DNA from: Glomus cerebriforme
Lineage: Eukaryota; Glomeromycota; Glomeromycetes; Glomerales; Glomeraceae
Assembly: GCA_003550305.1 (NCBI GenBank)
Contig: QKYT01000537.1
Location: forward strand, 60,138-84,024
Length of the DNA: 23,887 nucleotides
Direction: 5' to 3'
The translations under genes were made by a program, and so were the position numbers. Under the pieces are notes generated by a model. It was not told the origin of the DNA. It saw only the letters and a list, made by a program, of their open reading frames with translations, and made no database searches. This document shows, piece by piece, positions 11,806-21,575 of the stretch (the stretch's first letter is position 1; each line of letters starts with the position of its first letter).

Positions 11806-11820
11806 CTCCACCAATATCGA
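11806..11820 (+). repeat. target-site copy 3 (right end of the LINE array)
   Basis: CTCCACCAATATCGA follows the A tail of copy C and runs directly into the 101-bp host repeat, so this is the target in its native context. Confidence 0.8.
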
Positions 11821-12056
11821 TGCTAGAATGATGAAATTACTACCATTCGAATCCTCTTATTGAGATGAATTAAATGGTATAACATTTATCGAAATCCAAT
11901 CATTAGATCATGTTTCGTTTCCAAAATTTGATAAATGTTTGTATAGTTATATCTTCGTCAATATTGATGTTAGAAAGACAATATTTATACCATTTGATTT
12001 GTCTTGTTGAGAGAATTCGAATGGTATAAATCTTATCAAAATCTAATCACTAGATC
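11809..12056. repeat. diverged 101-bp direct repeat with internal hairpin (2 units)
   Basis: Units 11809-11909 and 11956-12056 align without gaps at a 147-bp offset; by hand count 75 of 101 positions agree. Each unit contains an inverted repeat. In unit 2 the arms are 11983-12000 and 12014-12031 (ATTTATACCATTTGATTT against AATTCGAATGGTATAAAT). In unit 1 a weaker pair centres on TACCATTCGAAT and AATTAAATGGTA. The first bases of unit 1 contain the LINE target CACCAATATCGA. It may be a MITE family or a degenerate satellite. Confidence 0.65.
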
Positions 12057-12648
12057 TCGAGTAATTTGTGATTTTGTATTTTATATGAATCACATAATTG
12101 GAATTGCAGAATTGTGGATTACTATGCGCAATTCAATTCAAAATTTCACAATATTGCAGATTTGGAAAAATAATTGCAGTGCGAATTAAATAAATTATCA
12201 TGACTAATCAGAAATTATGTGATTATAAAGAGTTTTTTATATTAATAAAACTAATATGTACGTTATAATTATTTTTGGTGATAGTGATTATAATATGTAT
12301 GTGATTAAAGAAGGGTTTTTTAACTAACTTTAAGTCAGTTATGTAAAAATAGGTGCTTATAAAAAGGTGTGATTATATAGGTTGTGATTATATAGGGGTC
12401 TGACTGTAAATATGTGATAAGAGTATACTATCTAAACTATATATTACTATTCTATATTACTACCATAATTCTCTCTTTTTTATAAATCATATGATTAGAC
12501 AAAATCTATCAAAAAACTATTACTAGAAAAAGATACATTCAGATCAAAATCTTATAACAAATAAAACTTTTCATTTACTTAATGACTTACTATTATGATA
12601 TATTTACTTAGGATTTACTTACTAATGATTCAGCCATAAACTACTTTT
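12057..12648. other. AT-rich spacer with a short direct repeat
   Basis: I see no supportable gene. TGTGATTATATAGG occurs twice in direct contact (12368-12381 and 12383-12396). The surrounding AT-rich sequence has the look of an eroded MITE, but I could not place its ends. Confidence 0.35.
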
Positions 12649-12960
12649 TTACCTATCCCTTAGACTTACAGTACTACTATCATGAGATTTATTCTTTTTT
12701 TCTTTTCTTGACTTAGACTTTCCATACCCTGCTATCAATTTTGCTAAGGCTTGTACCAAGATATCCACTACATTATCTTATTTCCCACCATTTCTTTTAT
12801 TCAATTTCTTATCTTTTTTTGATGACAAAGAATTTTTATTCTTTGATTTATTTTTCTTGTCTAAGCCCTTTTGTGAGGCATGATTTCTTTTATTTTTACC
12901 ACTCTTCTTTTCTGGTTTATAATTATCATACACAATGATATAGTTGATGAAAATTATATT
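12649..12960 (-). pseudogene. lysine-rich coding relic
   Basis: Read on the minus strand this frame gives a protein-like stretch: YKPEKKSGKNKRNHASQKG, more Lys/Asn/Ser-rich sequence, then VVDILVQALAKLIAGYGKSK and a basic tail ending at TAA (12649-12651). One stop interrupts it (AAA TAA GAT, minus strand, near 12780), one C-to-T step from CAA. Composition and the amphipathic ALAKLIAG segment suggest the tail of a repeated protein family, but I do not recognise it. It overlaps the 216-bp duplication, which copies its N-terminal part. Confidence 0.35.
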
Positions 12961-13258
12961 ATATTAATATACAGTATTTTAAAAACATTTTAATTTTTAT
13001 TCAATAATATTATATTTTATATCTTTAAAGTTTAATTTAGTAAAAGAATTTTTATTCTTTGATTTATTTTTCTTGTCTAAGCCCTTTTGTNAGTCATGAT
13101 TTCTTTTATTTTTACCACTCTTCTTTTCTGGTTTATAATTATCATNCACAATGATATAGTTGATGAAAATTATATTATATTAATATACAGTATTTTAAAA
13201 ACATTTTAATTTTTATTCAATAATATTATATTTTATATCTTTAAAGTTTAATTTAGTA
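12827..13258. repeat. 216-bp tandem duplication, nearly identical
   Basis: Unit 12827-13042 is repeated at 13043-13258. The only clear difference is GGCATG against GTCATG near 12877/13093; N bases at 13091 and 13146 are unresolved. Such identity in otherwise decayed sequence means either a very recent duplication or an assembly artefact. Confidence 0.85.
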
Positions 13259-13334
13259 AAAATTTCATCATTGAAATTGTGCACCATAAAAAATATAATG
13301 TATAAATTTGATTAGATTTGATTAATCAAAAATT

Positions 13335-13399
13335 AAAAATCGAATCATCAAATCAAATCTTAGAAACGATCTTTAATCAATTCTTTAGATTCGATTTTT
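13335..13399. repeat. 12-bp inverted repeat
   Basis: AAAAATCGAATC (13335-13346) is exactly complementary to GATTCGATTTTT (13388-13399). Weaker complementarity extends outward (TTGATTAATCAAA against TGATTGAATCGA), so it may be an eroded MITE end pair. Confidence 0.5.
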
Positions 13400-13511
13400 G
13401 ATTGAATCGATTCTGACCCTTATTTGACTTGGCCAAGTTTTTTTTGATGGAAGATAACAAATGTGTTAAAAATGATGCATGATCACATGATATCAACCAG
13501 ACCATCAATCT

Positions 13512-13731
13512 TACCCTACGTCACCATAAAAAAATCACTATCATGTGTTCAGTGATGTTTAATGTCACACTCCCACGTGATTTCACATGCTTCCATTTTT
13601 ATAAGTATCTGAGGGACAATTTTTTCGCGTAAACCTATTTGTCACAGTGCGCCACATGATTTCACGTGCTCGTGCATATTTAATTAGTAAATATCACGTG
13701 ATAGTGATTTTTTTATGGTGACGCAGGGGTA
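13512..13731. mobile_element. MITE-like element with 36/37-bp terminal inverted repeats
   Basis: The left end, 13512-13547 (TACCCTACGTCACCATAAAA...), is inverted at the right end, 13695-13731 (...TTTTATGGTGACGCAGGGGTA), with one indel and a few mismatches. The 220-bp element has no coding capacity. Two internal near-copies of CCACGTGATTTCACATGCT (about 13572 and 13653) add substructure. I could not identify a clean target duplication; GACCATCA occurs just outside both ends. It lies about 170 bp upstream of the chorismate synthase start, so it may supply or disturb promoter sequence. Confidence 0.8.
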
Positions 13732-13852
13732 GTTCGGACCATCATGATTATCACGACCGCCAAGCCATAATTGAAAAATCCATCTATACAATAACAGAGA
13801 CATCCGTCAAGCTGTTATTTTCTTCCTGAGTTTAATTTTAATTTTAATTACA

Positions 13853-13858
13853 TATAAA
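13853..13858 (+). promoter_or_regulatory. TATA-like box of chorismate synthase
   Basis: TATAAA 43 bases upstream of the ATG, inside the short AT-rich space between the MITE and the gene. The match is exact but the background is AT-rich, so support is moderate. Confidence 0.35.
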
Positions 13859-13900
13859 ACGAAGTAATATCTAAAATTTCTTGACACGAATTAATATATA

Positions 13901-15482
13901 ATGAGTACATTTGGTACACTTTTTCGCGTTATGACCTATGGAGAATCTCATGGTAAATCTGTGGGATGCATTGTAGATGGGTGTCCACCTAGGTTACCTC
14001 TCATTGAAGCTGATATACAAACTCAACTTAGTAGGAGAAGGCCAGGTCAAAGTAATTTGACGACTCCAGTGAGTAAAAAAATTTTTTTTATGCAACTTAT
14101 TTCAACAAGTAATTCTTTTATTTAACTTTACCATTTGATTATAGAGAGATGAAAAAGATTTGGTAACAATACAATCGGGCACAGAATTTGGTATAACGTT
14201 AGGCACACCAATTGGATTATTGGTTCCAAATCAGGATCAAAGACCTCATGATTATTCAGAGACTGATTTATATCCTAGACCAAGTCACGCGGATTGGACG
14301 TATTTACAAAAGTATGGTGTCAAAGCAAGTAGTGGAGGAGGCAGAGCATCCGCTCGAGAAACAATAGGTTAGGATACTTATTAAAATATATTCAATTTCA
14401 AATTTGTTAATGCTAATGTGTTTGATTCTAAATAGGGAGAGTTGCTGCTGGAGCTATTGCTGAAAAGTATCTAAAACTTGTTCACGGAGTTGAGATTGTT
14501 GCATTTGTATCTTCAGTATCAAATATAGCAATGCCATTTATTCATGAACAAGATGAAAGATTATATCCTGAGAATTTTTGGGAGTTTCTAAATACAATTA
14601 GTAGAGAAGAAATAGACAAAGATGCCGTTCGCTGTCCTGATAAAATAGTATCAGATAAAATGCGGGAGGTCTGCTTTATAAAGATTATAGATTATTTGTA
14701 TACAAAAATTGTCATTTTTTATGACTGTAATTAATACTAGTTTATCTCATATATAGCGTATTCATGAAGCTAAAGCTGCTAATGATTCTGTTGGTGGAAG
14801 TGTTACATGTGTTATTCGTAATGTACCCACTGGATTAGGTGAACCATGTTTTGATAAGTTAGAAGCAAAGCTTGCACATGCAATGCTCTCTATCCCAGCT
14901 ACAAAAGGTTTTGAAATTGGAAGTGGATTCAAGGGTACTACATTATTGGGTCATCAACATAATGATCCATGGGTATTAAAAGATAATGGTAGATTAGGAA
15001 CTAAAACTAACAATTCTGGTGGTACTCAGGTAATCATATAATAATTATTGTGATTTATGAAACTTTTGTTAATGTATGTCTTTTATTTATTTTGTAGGGT
15101 GGTATTACAAATGGTGAAAACATTTACTTTAGAGTTGCATTTAAGCCACCTGCTACTATATCTCAAGAACAAAAAACTGCTACTTATAATGGTGTTGATG
15201 GTATACTTGCAGCTCGAGGTCGTCATGATCCATGTGTAGTTCCACGTGCTGTGCCAATTGTTGAGTCAATGGCGGCCTTAGTTATCATGGAGTAAGCTTC
15301 TCTATTATAATATTCTAATTAATTCCTTTTATCTTTTGAAATTAATTACCTTTTTTTCTTTTAGTGCTCTTATGATTCAACAATCTCGTAAAACTGCCGC
15401 TTCCCTACTACCTCCAAATCCTAATGTTCCACCTACAATGTCAGGGGGAATTCTAAATCTATCAAAAACACAAAAGCAATAA
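13901..15482 (+). CDS. ARO2: chorismate synthase (six exons)
   Basis: Converts 5-enolpyruvylshikimate-3-phosphate to chorismate, the last shikimate-pathway step, using reduced FMN; fungal enzymes usually carry their own NADPH:FMN reductase activity. Exons: 13901-14068, 14145-14367, 14436-14668, 14757-15029, 15098-15291, 15365-15482, summing to 1,209 nt and 402 aa. All introns (68-88 bp) are GT-AG and the joined frame is open. Family signatures are present: [10 protein letters not shown] (residues 13-22, catalytic His17), RPSHADWT with the second conserved His at about 104, [15 protein letters not shown], and [16 protein letters not shown]. The start gives [10 protein letters not shown], like yeast Aro2. 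Length is slightly above yeast (376 aa) because of a Pro/Asn-rich tail after the conserved core. Two donors are weak (GTTAGG at 14368, GTCTGC at 14669), but the protein reads correctly across both. Confidence 0.96.
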
Positions 15483-15858
15483 TAAAAATTTTTGTAATAA
15501 AAAAAAAAAAAAAAAGGATTTTTATTTTAGTTAATTATTTGATTATTGTAGTATAAAAAATTTTAAATAATTTATTAAGAAAATTATATATATGGTAACT
15601 TTCATTGTAATGAATAGCATTTAGGCCACTTTTAGTATTTTTTTACTGAATTAAAAAAAAAAAATTAAATTTTTTTAATTACATATTTATTATATTTATT
15701 TATTGTCGAAAATATTATTTTAAAAAATGATAATGGACATAGAGTCATGTGTGTATATATATATATATAATTTTAGAGCAAAAAAATTACTTATGTAAAT
15801 AATTTACTTTGCTCAAATAGCCAAAAAAAATAAGGAGTGAAACCATAAAAAAAAAACC
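15483..15858. terminator. shared 3' region of two convergent genes
   Basis: The plus-strand gene ends into AATAAA-like A-rich sequence and an A17 run (15483-15515). A (TA)n tract lies at 15754-15769. A small inverted repeat GAGCAAA (15776-15782) and TTTGCTC (15808-15814) lies between the two 3' ends. No gene is visible. Confidence 0.4.
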
Positions 15859-18675
15859 CTAAATAAGGCTTTCGGAGCCACGAACCTTATTCATAAAGGC
15901 TCCTATGTGGTCCCGGTTAAGTTCATTGCTATCGTTTTCAATAGCACTGATTATGCTTTCAACAAAATCATCTACTTTATCGATATCGAGTTTGCAACAC
16001 GAGGCAATGATGCCTTTGTACTGCATTTCAGATCTGTCGGTGCTCGCAGCAAGAGCTTCAATCTCCTGCTTAAGAAGCTCTTGATCACGTATATATGCGG
16101 TGATTTGTGCCTGTAAGCTCCTTATTTCACCATCGATCATTTCATCTGATGTAGATCTTGAACCTATTGTAGTGGGAGCAATTGGGTGAGTTTGCACTAA
16201 CGACGGCGGAGCAGTATCACTTGGCGGTGTGATGATAATTTCTGGAAGCTTATTTTGCTTTAATGAGGTATCCGCTGTAGATAGTGAATCCACGTTCGGA
16301 ACTGTTGATGTGATATCATTAAATGAGCCATCTGTTGGTGTTATTGATTGCATTGTAACCGTTGATTCTGACAACGAAGTCACTTCTTTTGGTGGTAATT
16401 GAGTTGATATTGTAGAGTTTGGGATAGCAGATAATGTATCATTTGAATCGTTCCCATTCGAATGTGTGAGCCTCTGACGCTTTCGTAGGGCAAAATCTTC
16501 TTGATCCTCATTACACTCATTACGCAACACTGCTTCAAGGAACTTGATTCTCGTTTCAGTTTCATCGCATTCCTTTTCTTGCGAGCGAAACCATTGCATG
16601 GTTCGTTGCGCTTCAATGAGTTGTCTTGAATTTTGATTATATTTGTTTCGAGTGTTGTTGATTTGTTCGTCTTTCGTTTTAAGATATTCTATCCATTCAT
16701 TTTCTGCATCTTCAACCATTTTGTGAATAACTAAGAGAACATATACACAAAATATGAAAATAACGCTTTATTATTTAATAATTAAAATATTCATATTTCT
16801 AATTCCTTATTATAATTTGAAATTAAATAGTTTACCATCGATAACTTCTCTGTTTCTTTTACGCGGATTAGTATATGTTATCGTATCTGGTTGCGTAAAG
16901 ACGTCTATTATCGTCTCCGTAGATTGAGGCTGTCCATTCTAAACAAACCAATCAGAATATGAATGAAAATAAATTTATATCAACAAAATAATAATAATTA
17001 TTACTATTCAAGCGAAAGTCAACCTACTTCTTGTATTTCGTCGATTTCCATTTGTTCAGCAGCATTCGGGCTATAATCTGCAGGTCGCAATCCTATTTTG
17101 TTTTCAATCGAACGATTCGCACCCATTTCTTGCAATTGTCGAGACATATGAGATTGTTTTAATCTCGTAGCAAGATTTAACGCCGTGTCACCATTAGAGT
17201 CTTGAATATTTAGTACAGTTGAAATATCAATATTATGTGATGTTATCCACTCGTACAAACAATCCATGTAATATTTTGCCGGAGCACAATGACCTTTAAC
17301 GGCTCCGCTCAATGCCAGATGATGAAAGACAGAACGGTTGTCTTTATCAGTCATGTGTATATTATCATGGAGAAGTTCGATTATACTAGGAAATGTTTGT
17401 GACTCATAATTTGCCGTTGTTAAAACAGATCGGACCAAAACAGATTCACCATCATAATTAGCTTTTTGTGAATTTGCACCTTTTGATAATAATAATTCTA
17501 CAATTTGTAAGCGACTTAAGGCAGCTGCCCAATGAAGAGGAGTATGTCCAGCTTCGTCAAGAACTAAATCATAGTCTGTCGGGGATGGCAAACAAACTTG
17601 TGCAATAAGTTCAGGGATCGAATTGGGGTCTTCATTACAATAAATAGCTAGCAATATACTTCGAAGACGTTCTTCATCTTCGATTTCACTTATAGTTTGT
17701 ATTGGCTCAGAAACTTCCGAACGTGCGGTAGCTTCTTCATGACCGATGTTGACATTTACAGATCCGTTTGATATGCCGTTTACACTGTTATTGCCATTGT
17801 TTTGATTATTTTGCGCGTTTCTCCGGCGCAGAGCAGCCATAGCTTGTTCTTTTGTAGGCGTATATGGAGAAGATGAATACGGTACATCGTGTTTTGGTGG
17901 TTGATATTCCAATAAAGGACGTAAAATTTCAAGAACACCATATTGTTCTGCAAGTTCCTTTCCTCTTTCAAAAGGAACCCTGTAGTCAGTCAAATTATAA
18001 ATGAGAAAATTTATTAGTAACTATTTTGTAATTAATTATTAATGATGACATTAAAAAATAACAATAAACTTTAAAATTCGCTATAAATCTATGCCATGTA
18101 TATACATTTAAAATTGTTAAACCGTGTCAAAACGAGATTTTCCAAGAAATTTAATATTCTAACATTAATTATATTATTGTTTATGATCTGTCGATAATTT
18201 AATACAATAAATCGCCATTGACAGTATACGTATAGAAAGAGCTATATGATTGATTAAAAACATACCAAGTACCCTGATATTTTCCATAACCTCCCTGAAC
18301 TTTTTCGTGTTCACCGGTTAAGACTTCTTTTTCAATGATTTTGGTACGTTTTCCTTTTTCGAGTCCAGCAACTTTCAATATCTGGGTGGCATTTAAGTAT
18401 GAATCTGGTCGTCTTCTCATTACAGCAACATCCCTTACAAGAAACTCGTACACTGGAACACCCGAATAGACAGCCGAGTAAATAGGTCCAGAATTTGGTC
18501 TTGGAATTTGTGAACTAGCTTCTGGGATAGCCGAAATTGGTGTAGAAGGTGTAGCAAGAATAGATGTTGAAATTATAGTTGTCGAAGGCGGTGTGCTCGC
18601 GTTATTTAAATTTTCATTTGAAGTGTCCGAAGTGGACGTTGAAGTATTTGATATGTTTGGTGCTGTAATATCCAT
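15859..18675 (-). CDS. MBP1: APSES/ankyrin transcription factor, MBF/SBF DNA-binding subunit (Mbp1/Swi4/Res type)
   Basis: DNA-binding subunit of the complex that switches on G1/S genes; in yeasts it pairs with Swi6/Cdc10. Exons in gene order: 18675-18266, 17979-17028, 16938-16836, 16730-15859, totalling 2,337 nt and 778 aa. All introns (286, 89, 105 bp) are GT-AG and frame-preserving. Domains: Ser/Thr-rich N-tail (1-60); KilA-N/APSES DNA-binding domain about 64-165, with YLNATQILKVAGLEKGKR and GGYGKYQGTW, the latter split by intron 1 inside the Trp codon; ankyrin region about 278-440 (GHTPLHWAAALSRLQIVELL; NGDTALNLATRLKQS); basic NPRKRNR at about 478 as a possible nuclear signal; charged coiled coil about 493-560; Ser/Thr-rich linker; a second helical C-terminal part with ASCCKLDIDKVDDFVESI, like the dimerisation end of this family. 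The symbol is the nearest yeast name; Swi4 or Res paralogy is unresolved. Confidence 0.93.
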
Positions 18676-19200
18676 TCCGAAAGTAAAATTATTCTGACAC
18701 GTTTGATAAGTAAATGTTAAGACAGAGGTTGGTAAATATAAAGAAAAATGTGGTTCACAAGTTCACTGAACAAAAACGTAGAAAGTCGTGGGCGTGGCGT
18801 ACAAGTTAAGTATATGTGAATTCCGTTAATTATCACGTAGGTCAGTAGGTGACATTAAAATGATACGAAATCGTCACGAGCTATGCTTTAAATTGACTGA
18901 CGCAACATATAATTAATTTCCCTTAATATTAATAATTTATGAAAATAGTTATTATCTAACGATTATCGTTTTCGTTACTCGCGAAAATATATCATTTAGA
19001 TTGGAATATCTCGAGAAAAAGCTCAACAGAATTCTTATATCTCCTCGCACAAGTTTTTACAGCGCGGTAACATAGTAACGACAATAAATTGTGGTTATTA
19101 AATTTTATCGATAGTAAACACGGTTTATTTGTGTGACTTAAAATTTAATTGACGTCATTTATTTGACTGTGGAGCGCGCCAGCGCGGTAAAATATTCCAT
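18676..19200 (-). promoter_or_regulatory. upstream region of the MBF gene
   Basis: About 500 bp, more GC-rich than the flanks. It holds a perfect CRE palindrome TGACGTCA (19150-19157), a site type for bZIP/ATF factors, and two direct copies of CAGCGCGGTAA (19060-19070 and 19180-19190). On the gene's strand the latter reads TTACCGCGCTG, and TTTTACCGCGC at the farther copy is one base off an E2F-like TTTSSCGC core. No gene is visible on either strand here. Confidence 0.5.
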
Positions 19201-20266
19201 GAACTCTAAATTTTCATATTTTATTTTTTGTATCAAACAAAAAAAATTTATAATTGTCATAATATATACAGTTTCTCTTAACTAATAAAAATACTTTTTA
19301 GCTAAATTTTAAACTTTTTATTAGCCATTATAACTAATTATTATTCTTTTATTTTTGCGAGAATATAGAATATTAGTATAGTATGATTTTTCAAATTGGT
19401 ATGTAGGTTGCAGTTTTACTTTGTATGTATGATTCTAGTATAATATACAGTATATATGTATAATAGTATCATATAAAATGCACCACATATATCAAATAAT
19501 TCCTGTGGAATCAAATTATGTATTACCAATTCATTCTCTTAACTGGTTCTACATGAAAAATTCAAAAATAAAATTGGATCAAAAATTTTTTTATTGTAAT
19601 AAATTTTGCATTTAATCTAAAATGGAAGTGAATTGGAATTTGAAAGAACAGAAAATAATCCTCAAGGAAAAAGAAGCTTCAAATTTTATCATATGAAGCA
19701 ATAATTAGAAAACTTAGCTAAAACTAAATTTTTAGAATTAGCTAATTTAGAAAAGAAAAAAGAATTATAATTAAATTTCAATTAATTGATGGATTTTTAA
19801 CTTATATATCCCATTTATTAATTTGTAGCAATTTTTTTTTATTATATTAATATATTGCTAATCACCATTTATTAGAATTTGTACTATAACTGGAAACATT
19901 TATTTAATATTAATACTTTTTGTCTTACTTAAAATTATAAAGATAACAGTTAAAAGTGAATGCATAAATGATTTTCTTTAAGTTTAATAAAATCAATTAT
20001 TTTATGAATTATTTAAATATATTTTAAAATTACTAAATAAATCAATTTATTGTATTTCCATTTTACTTATTTTACAACTCTTTTTTTTTTATATTGAAAT
20101 AAGGGAATAAATAAAGAAAGTTCTATTTCAATTTTTAATTTGTATATATTTTTATTAAATTGTATATAGTGGATCATTATTTATTATATATAGTAGAATA
20201 TAGAAAGTGAATTTAGTGTATAATTTTTTTTGTTATATATACTGTATATGTTGTATGTCAAATGAC
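19201..20266. other. AT-rich spacer with a weak coding relic
   Basis: No intact gene. Frame 1 from about 19624 to 19770 on the plus strand reads ELEFERTENNPQGKRSFKFY, then a stop, then LENLAKTKFLELANLEKKKE. This is protein-like but too short to identify. The rest is A/T-rich low complexity. Confidence 0.3.
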
Positions 20267-20673
20267 AATTTGTGTTAATACTAGTAGCTGGCATCTATAA
20301 TTCCTTTTACAAAAGTTGGTGAGCTTTTATAACAAATTATACTAGTTTGAAGACCCAAGAGTGTTAAGGGAAGATTTGGAAGGCCTGATTGGAAGGTTTT
20401 TATTTTGGTGCTAGTACTGGAATATGGGAGAAAATCAGAGCATATTTAATTATCTAAAGAAAGTATTTGCTTTATTTCAGTTCCCATTCTGAGGACTCAT
20501 ACTACGTAAGTGTGACGCATTGTGATTTTTCTTTTGGATGTAGGTTGTATATCTGATCTTTAAAATTTTATTTGTTATTGTAAACTGGCTATATCTACTG
20601 ATTTACAGAATAAAGTTCATGATTCAGCATATCTTCAAAAAAAAAAAAATTTGTGTTAGTTGATAGCTGACAT
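20267..20673 (+). mobile_element. retroposed transcript or LINE/SINE 3' fragment with target duplications
   Basis: The body (about 20295-20636) ends with AATAAA (20609-20614), 22 bases of spacer and an A13 run (20637-20649), the layout of a polyadenylated RNA 3' end. AATTTGTGTTA...TAGCTGGCAT (20267-20294) to the left and AATTTGTGTTA...TAGCTGACAT (20648-20673) to the right match over most of 26-28 positions, as for an aged target-site duplication. The insert has a short open stretch (EDPRVLREDLEGLIGRF, from about 20350) that soon stops. I do not recognise the source transcript, and it shares no obvious tail with the LINE family at 1-11.8 kb. Confidence 0.6.
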
Positions 20674-21037
20674 GTGTCAGATGTTGATTTTGAACAGTTT
20701 ACTCTAAGTAAACTTTTTTATTATTAATTAAACTGCCTTCAGTTTTATAAGTAAACTTGTGCAGCATAATAAATTACAAATATTCTGAAATTTTCATATA
20801 AATATAATTAATAAAAAGTGATATATTACATATAATGTTACTTTAAAACTTTAGTTATAATTAAACTTTGAAATTTTCAGTATTAATGTATTTGGTTAAT
20901 TAAGTAAAATTATTTATCATATTTATAAATGTATAATTCTGAAATTTCAATCCAATCAGATTATTCATAGTTGTAAAAATAATCTCCTTTAAAAAATACA
21001 GTTAATATCTGATGTAAATCATTATCTAATACACAAT
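20674..21037. other. AT-rich spacer, nothing recognised
   Basis: No reading frame of note, no tRNA-like sequence and no strong repeat. Confidence 0.4.
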
Positions 21038-21225
21038 ATCTATATAATTAAAAATATTTGTTGTGTAATCATTATCTTTAGATTAACTGTATAAATAAAG
21101 CTTTACAATTGTTGTAACTTGATCACATGACATCTATATAATTAAAAATATTTGTTATGTAACTGTTACTTTTAGATTAACTGTATAAATAAAAGCTTTA
21201 CAATTGTATGACTTGATTATATGAC
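21038..21225. repeat. two-copy tandem repeat, 94-bp period
   Basis: Unit 21038-21131 is followed directly by unit 21132-21225. Both begin ATCTATATAATTAAAAATAT and share TTTAGATTAACTGTATAAAT and AGCTTTACAATTGT, with scattered substitutions and compensating indels. Each unit ends ATGAC. Confidence 0.85.
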
Positions 21226-21575
21226 ATTACACAAATTCCAAAAAAGAAAATTTTATTTCCTATGAAAATTATATTAAACATTAATACAAAGTTATACAAA
21301 TTTTCAAAAAAGAAAATTAATATGTATACACATAATTCTGGCCAGAATTAAACTAAATCCATTGCAAAGCAACAGATAGCAACTAGTATATAATTATATA
21401 TATATTGTTATCTTGGCAAATGCAAAGAACTAAAACTTTACACGTGATCCAAGTTAACAAAAGTTTATCTTAGCTTTATGATTAACTTTTATAATTCTGA
21501 AGGCCAAAATTAAGAATACTTTCAAGATAGTTTTATGATAATAAAATATAGTTTTTATTAAGAAAAATTTGTAGG
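21226..21575. other. AT-rich spacer with a short direct repeat
   Basis: ACAAATTCCAAAAAAGAAAA (near 21230) recurs with small changes near 21295 (ACAAATTTTCAAAAAAGAAA). No gene seen. Confidence 0.4.

Noticed and set aside
11841..11851. TTCGAATCC as a tRNA T-arm
   Set aside because: No acceptor, D or anticodon arms can be built around it; it belongs to the hairpin repeat.
12004..12189. 61-codon plus-strand frame
   Set aside because: It starts inside the 101-bp repeat unit and runs into AT-rich spacer; nothing protein-like in its composition.
15907..16116. Plus-strand frame opposite the MBF gene (and the minus frame 16380-16616)
   Set aside because: The conserved coiled-coil and C-terminal part of the MBF gene occupy this DNA in another frame.
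21038..21225. CRISPR-like array
   Set aside because: It has two contiguous 94-bp units with no spacers, in a eukaryotic genome.
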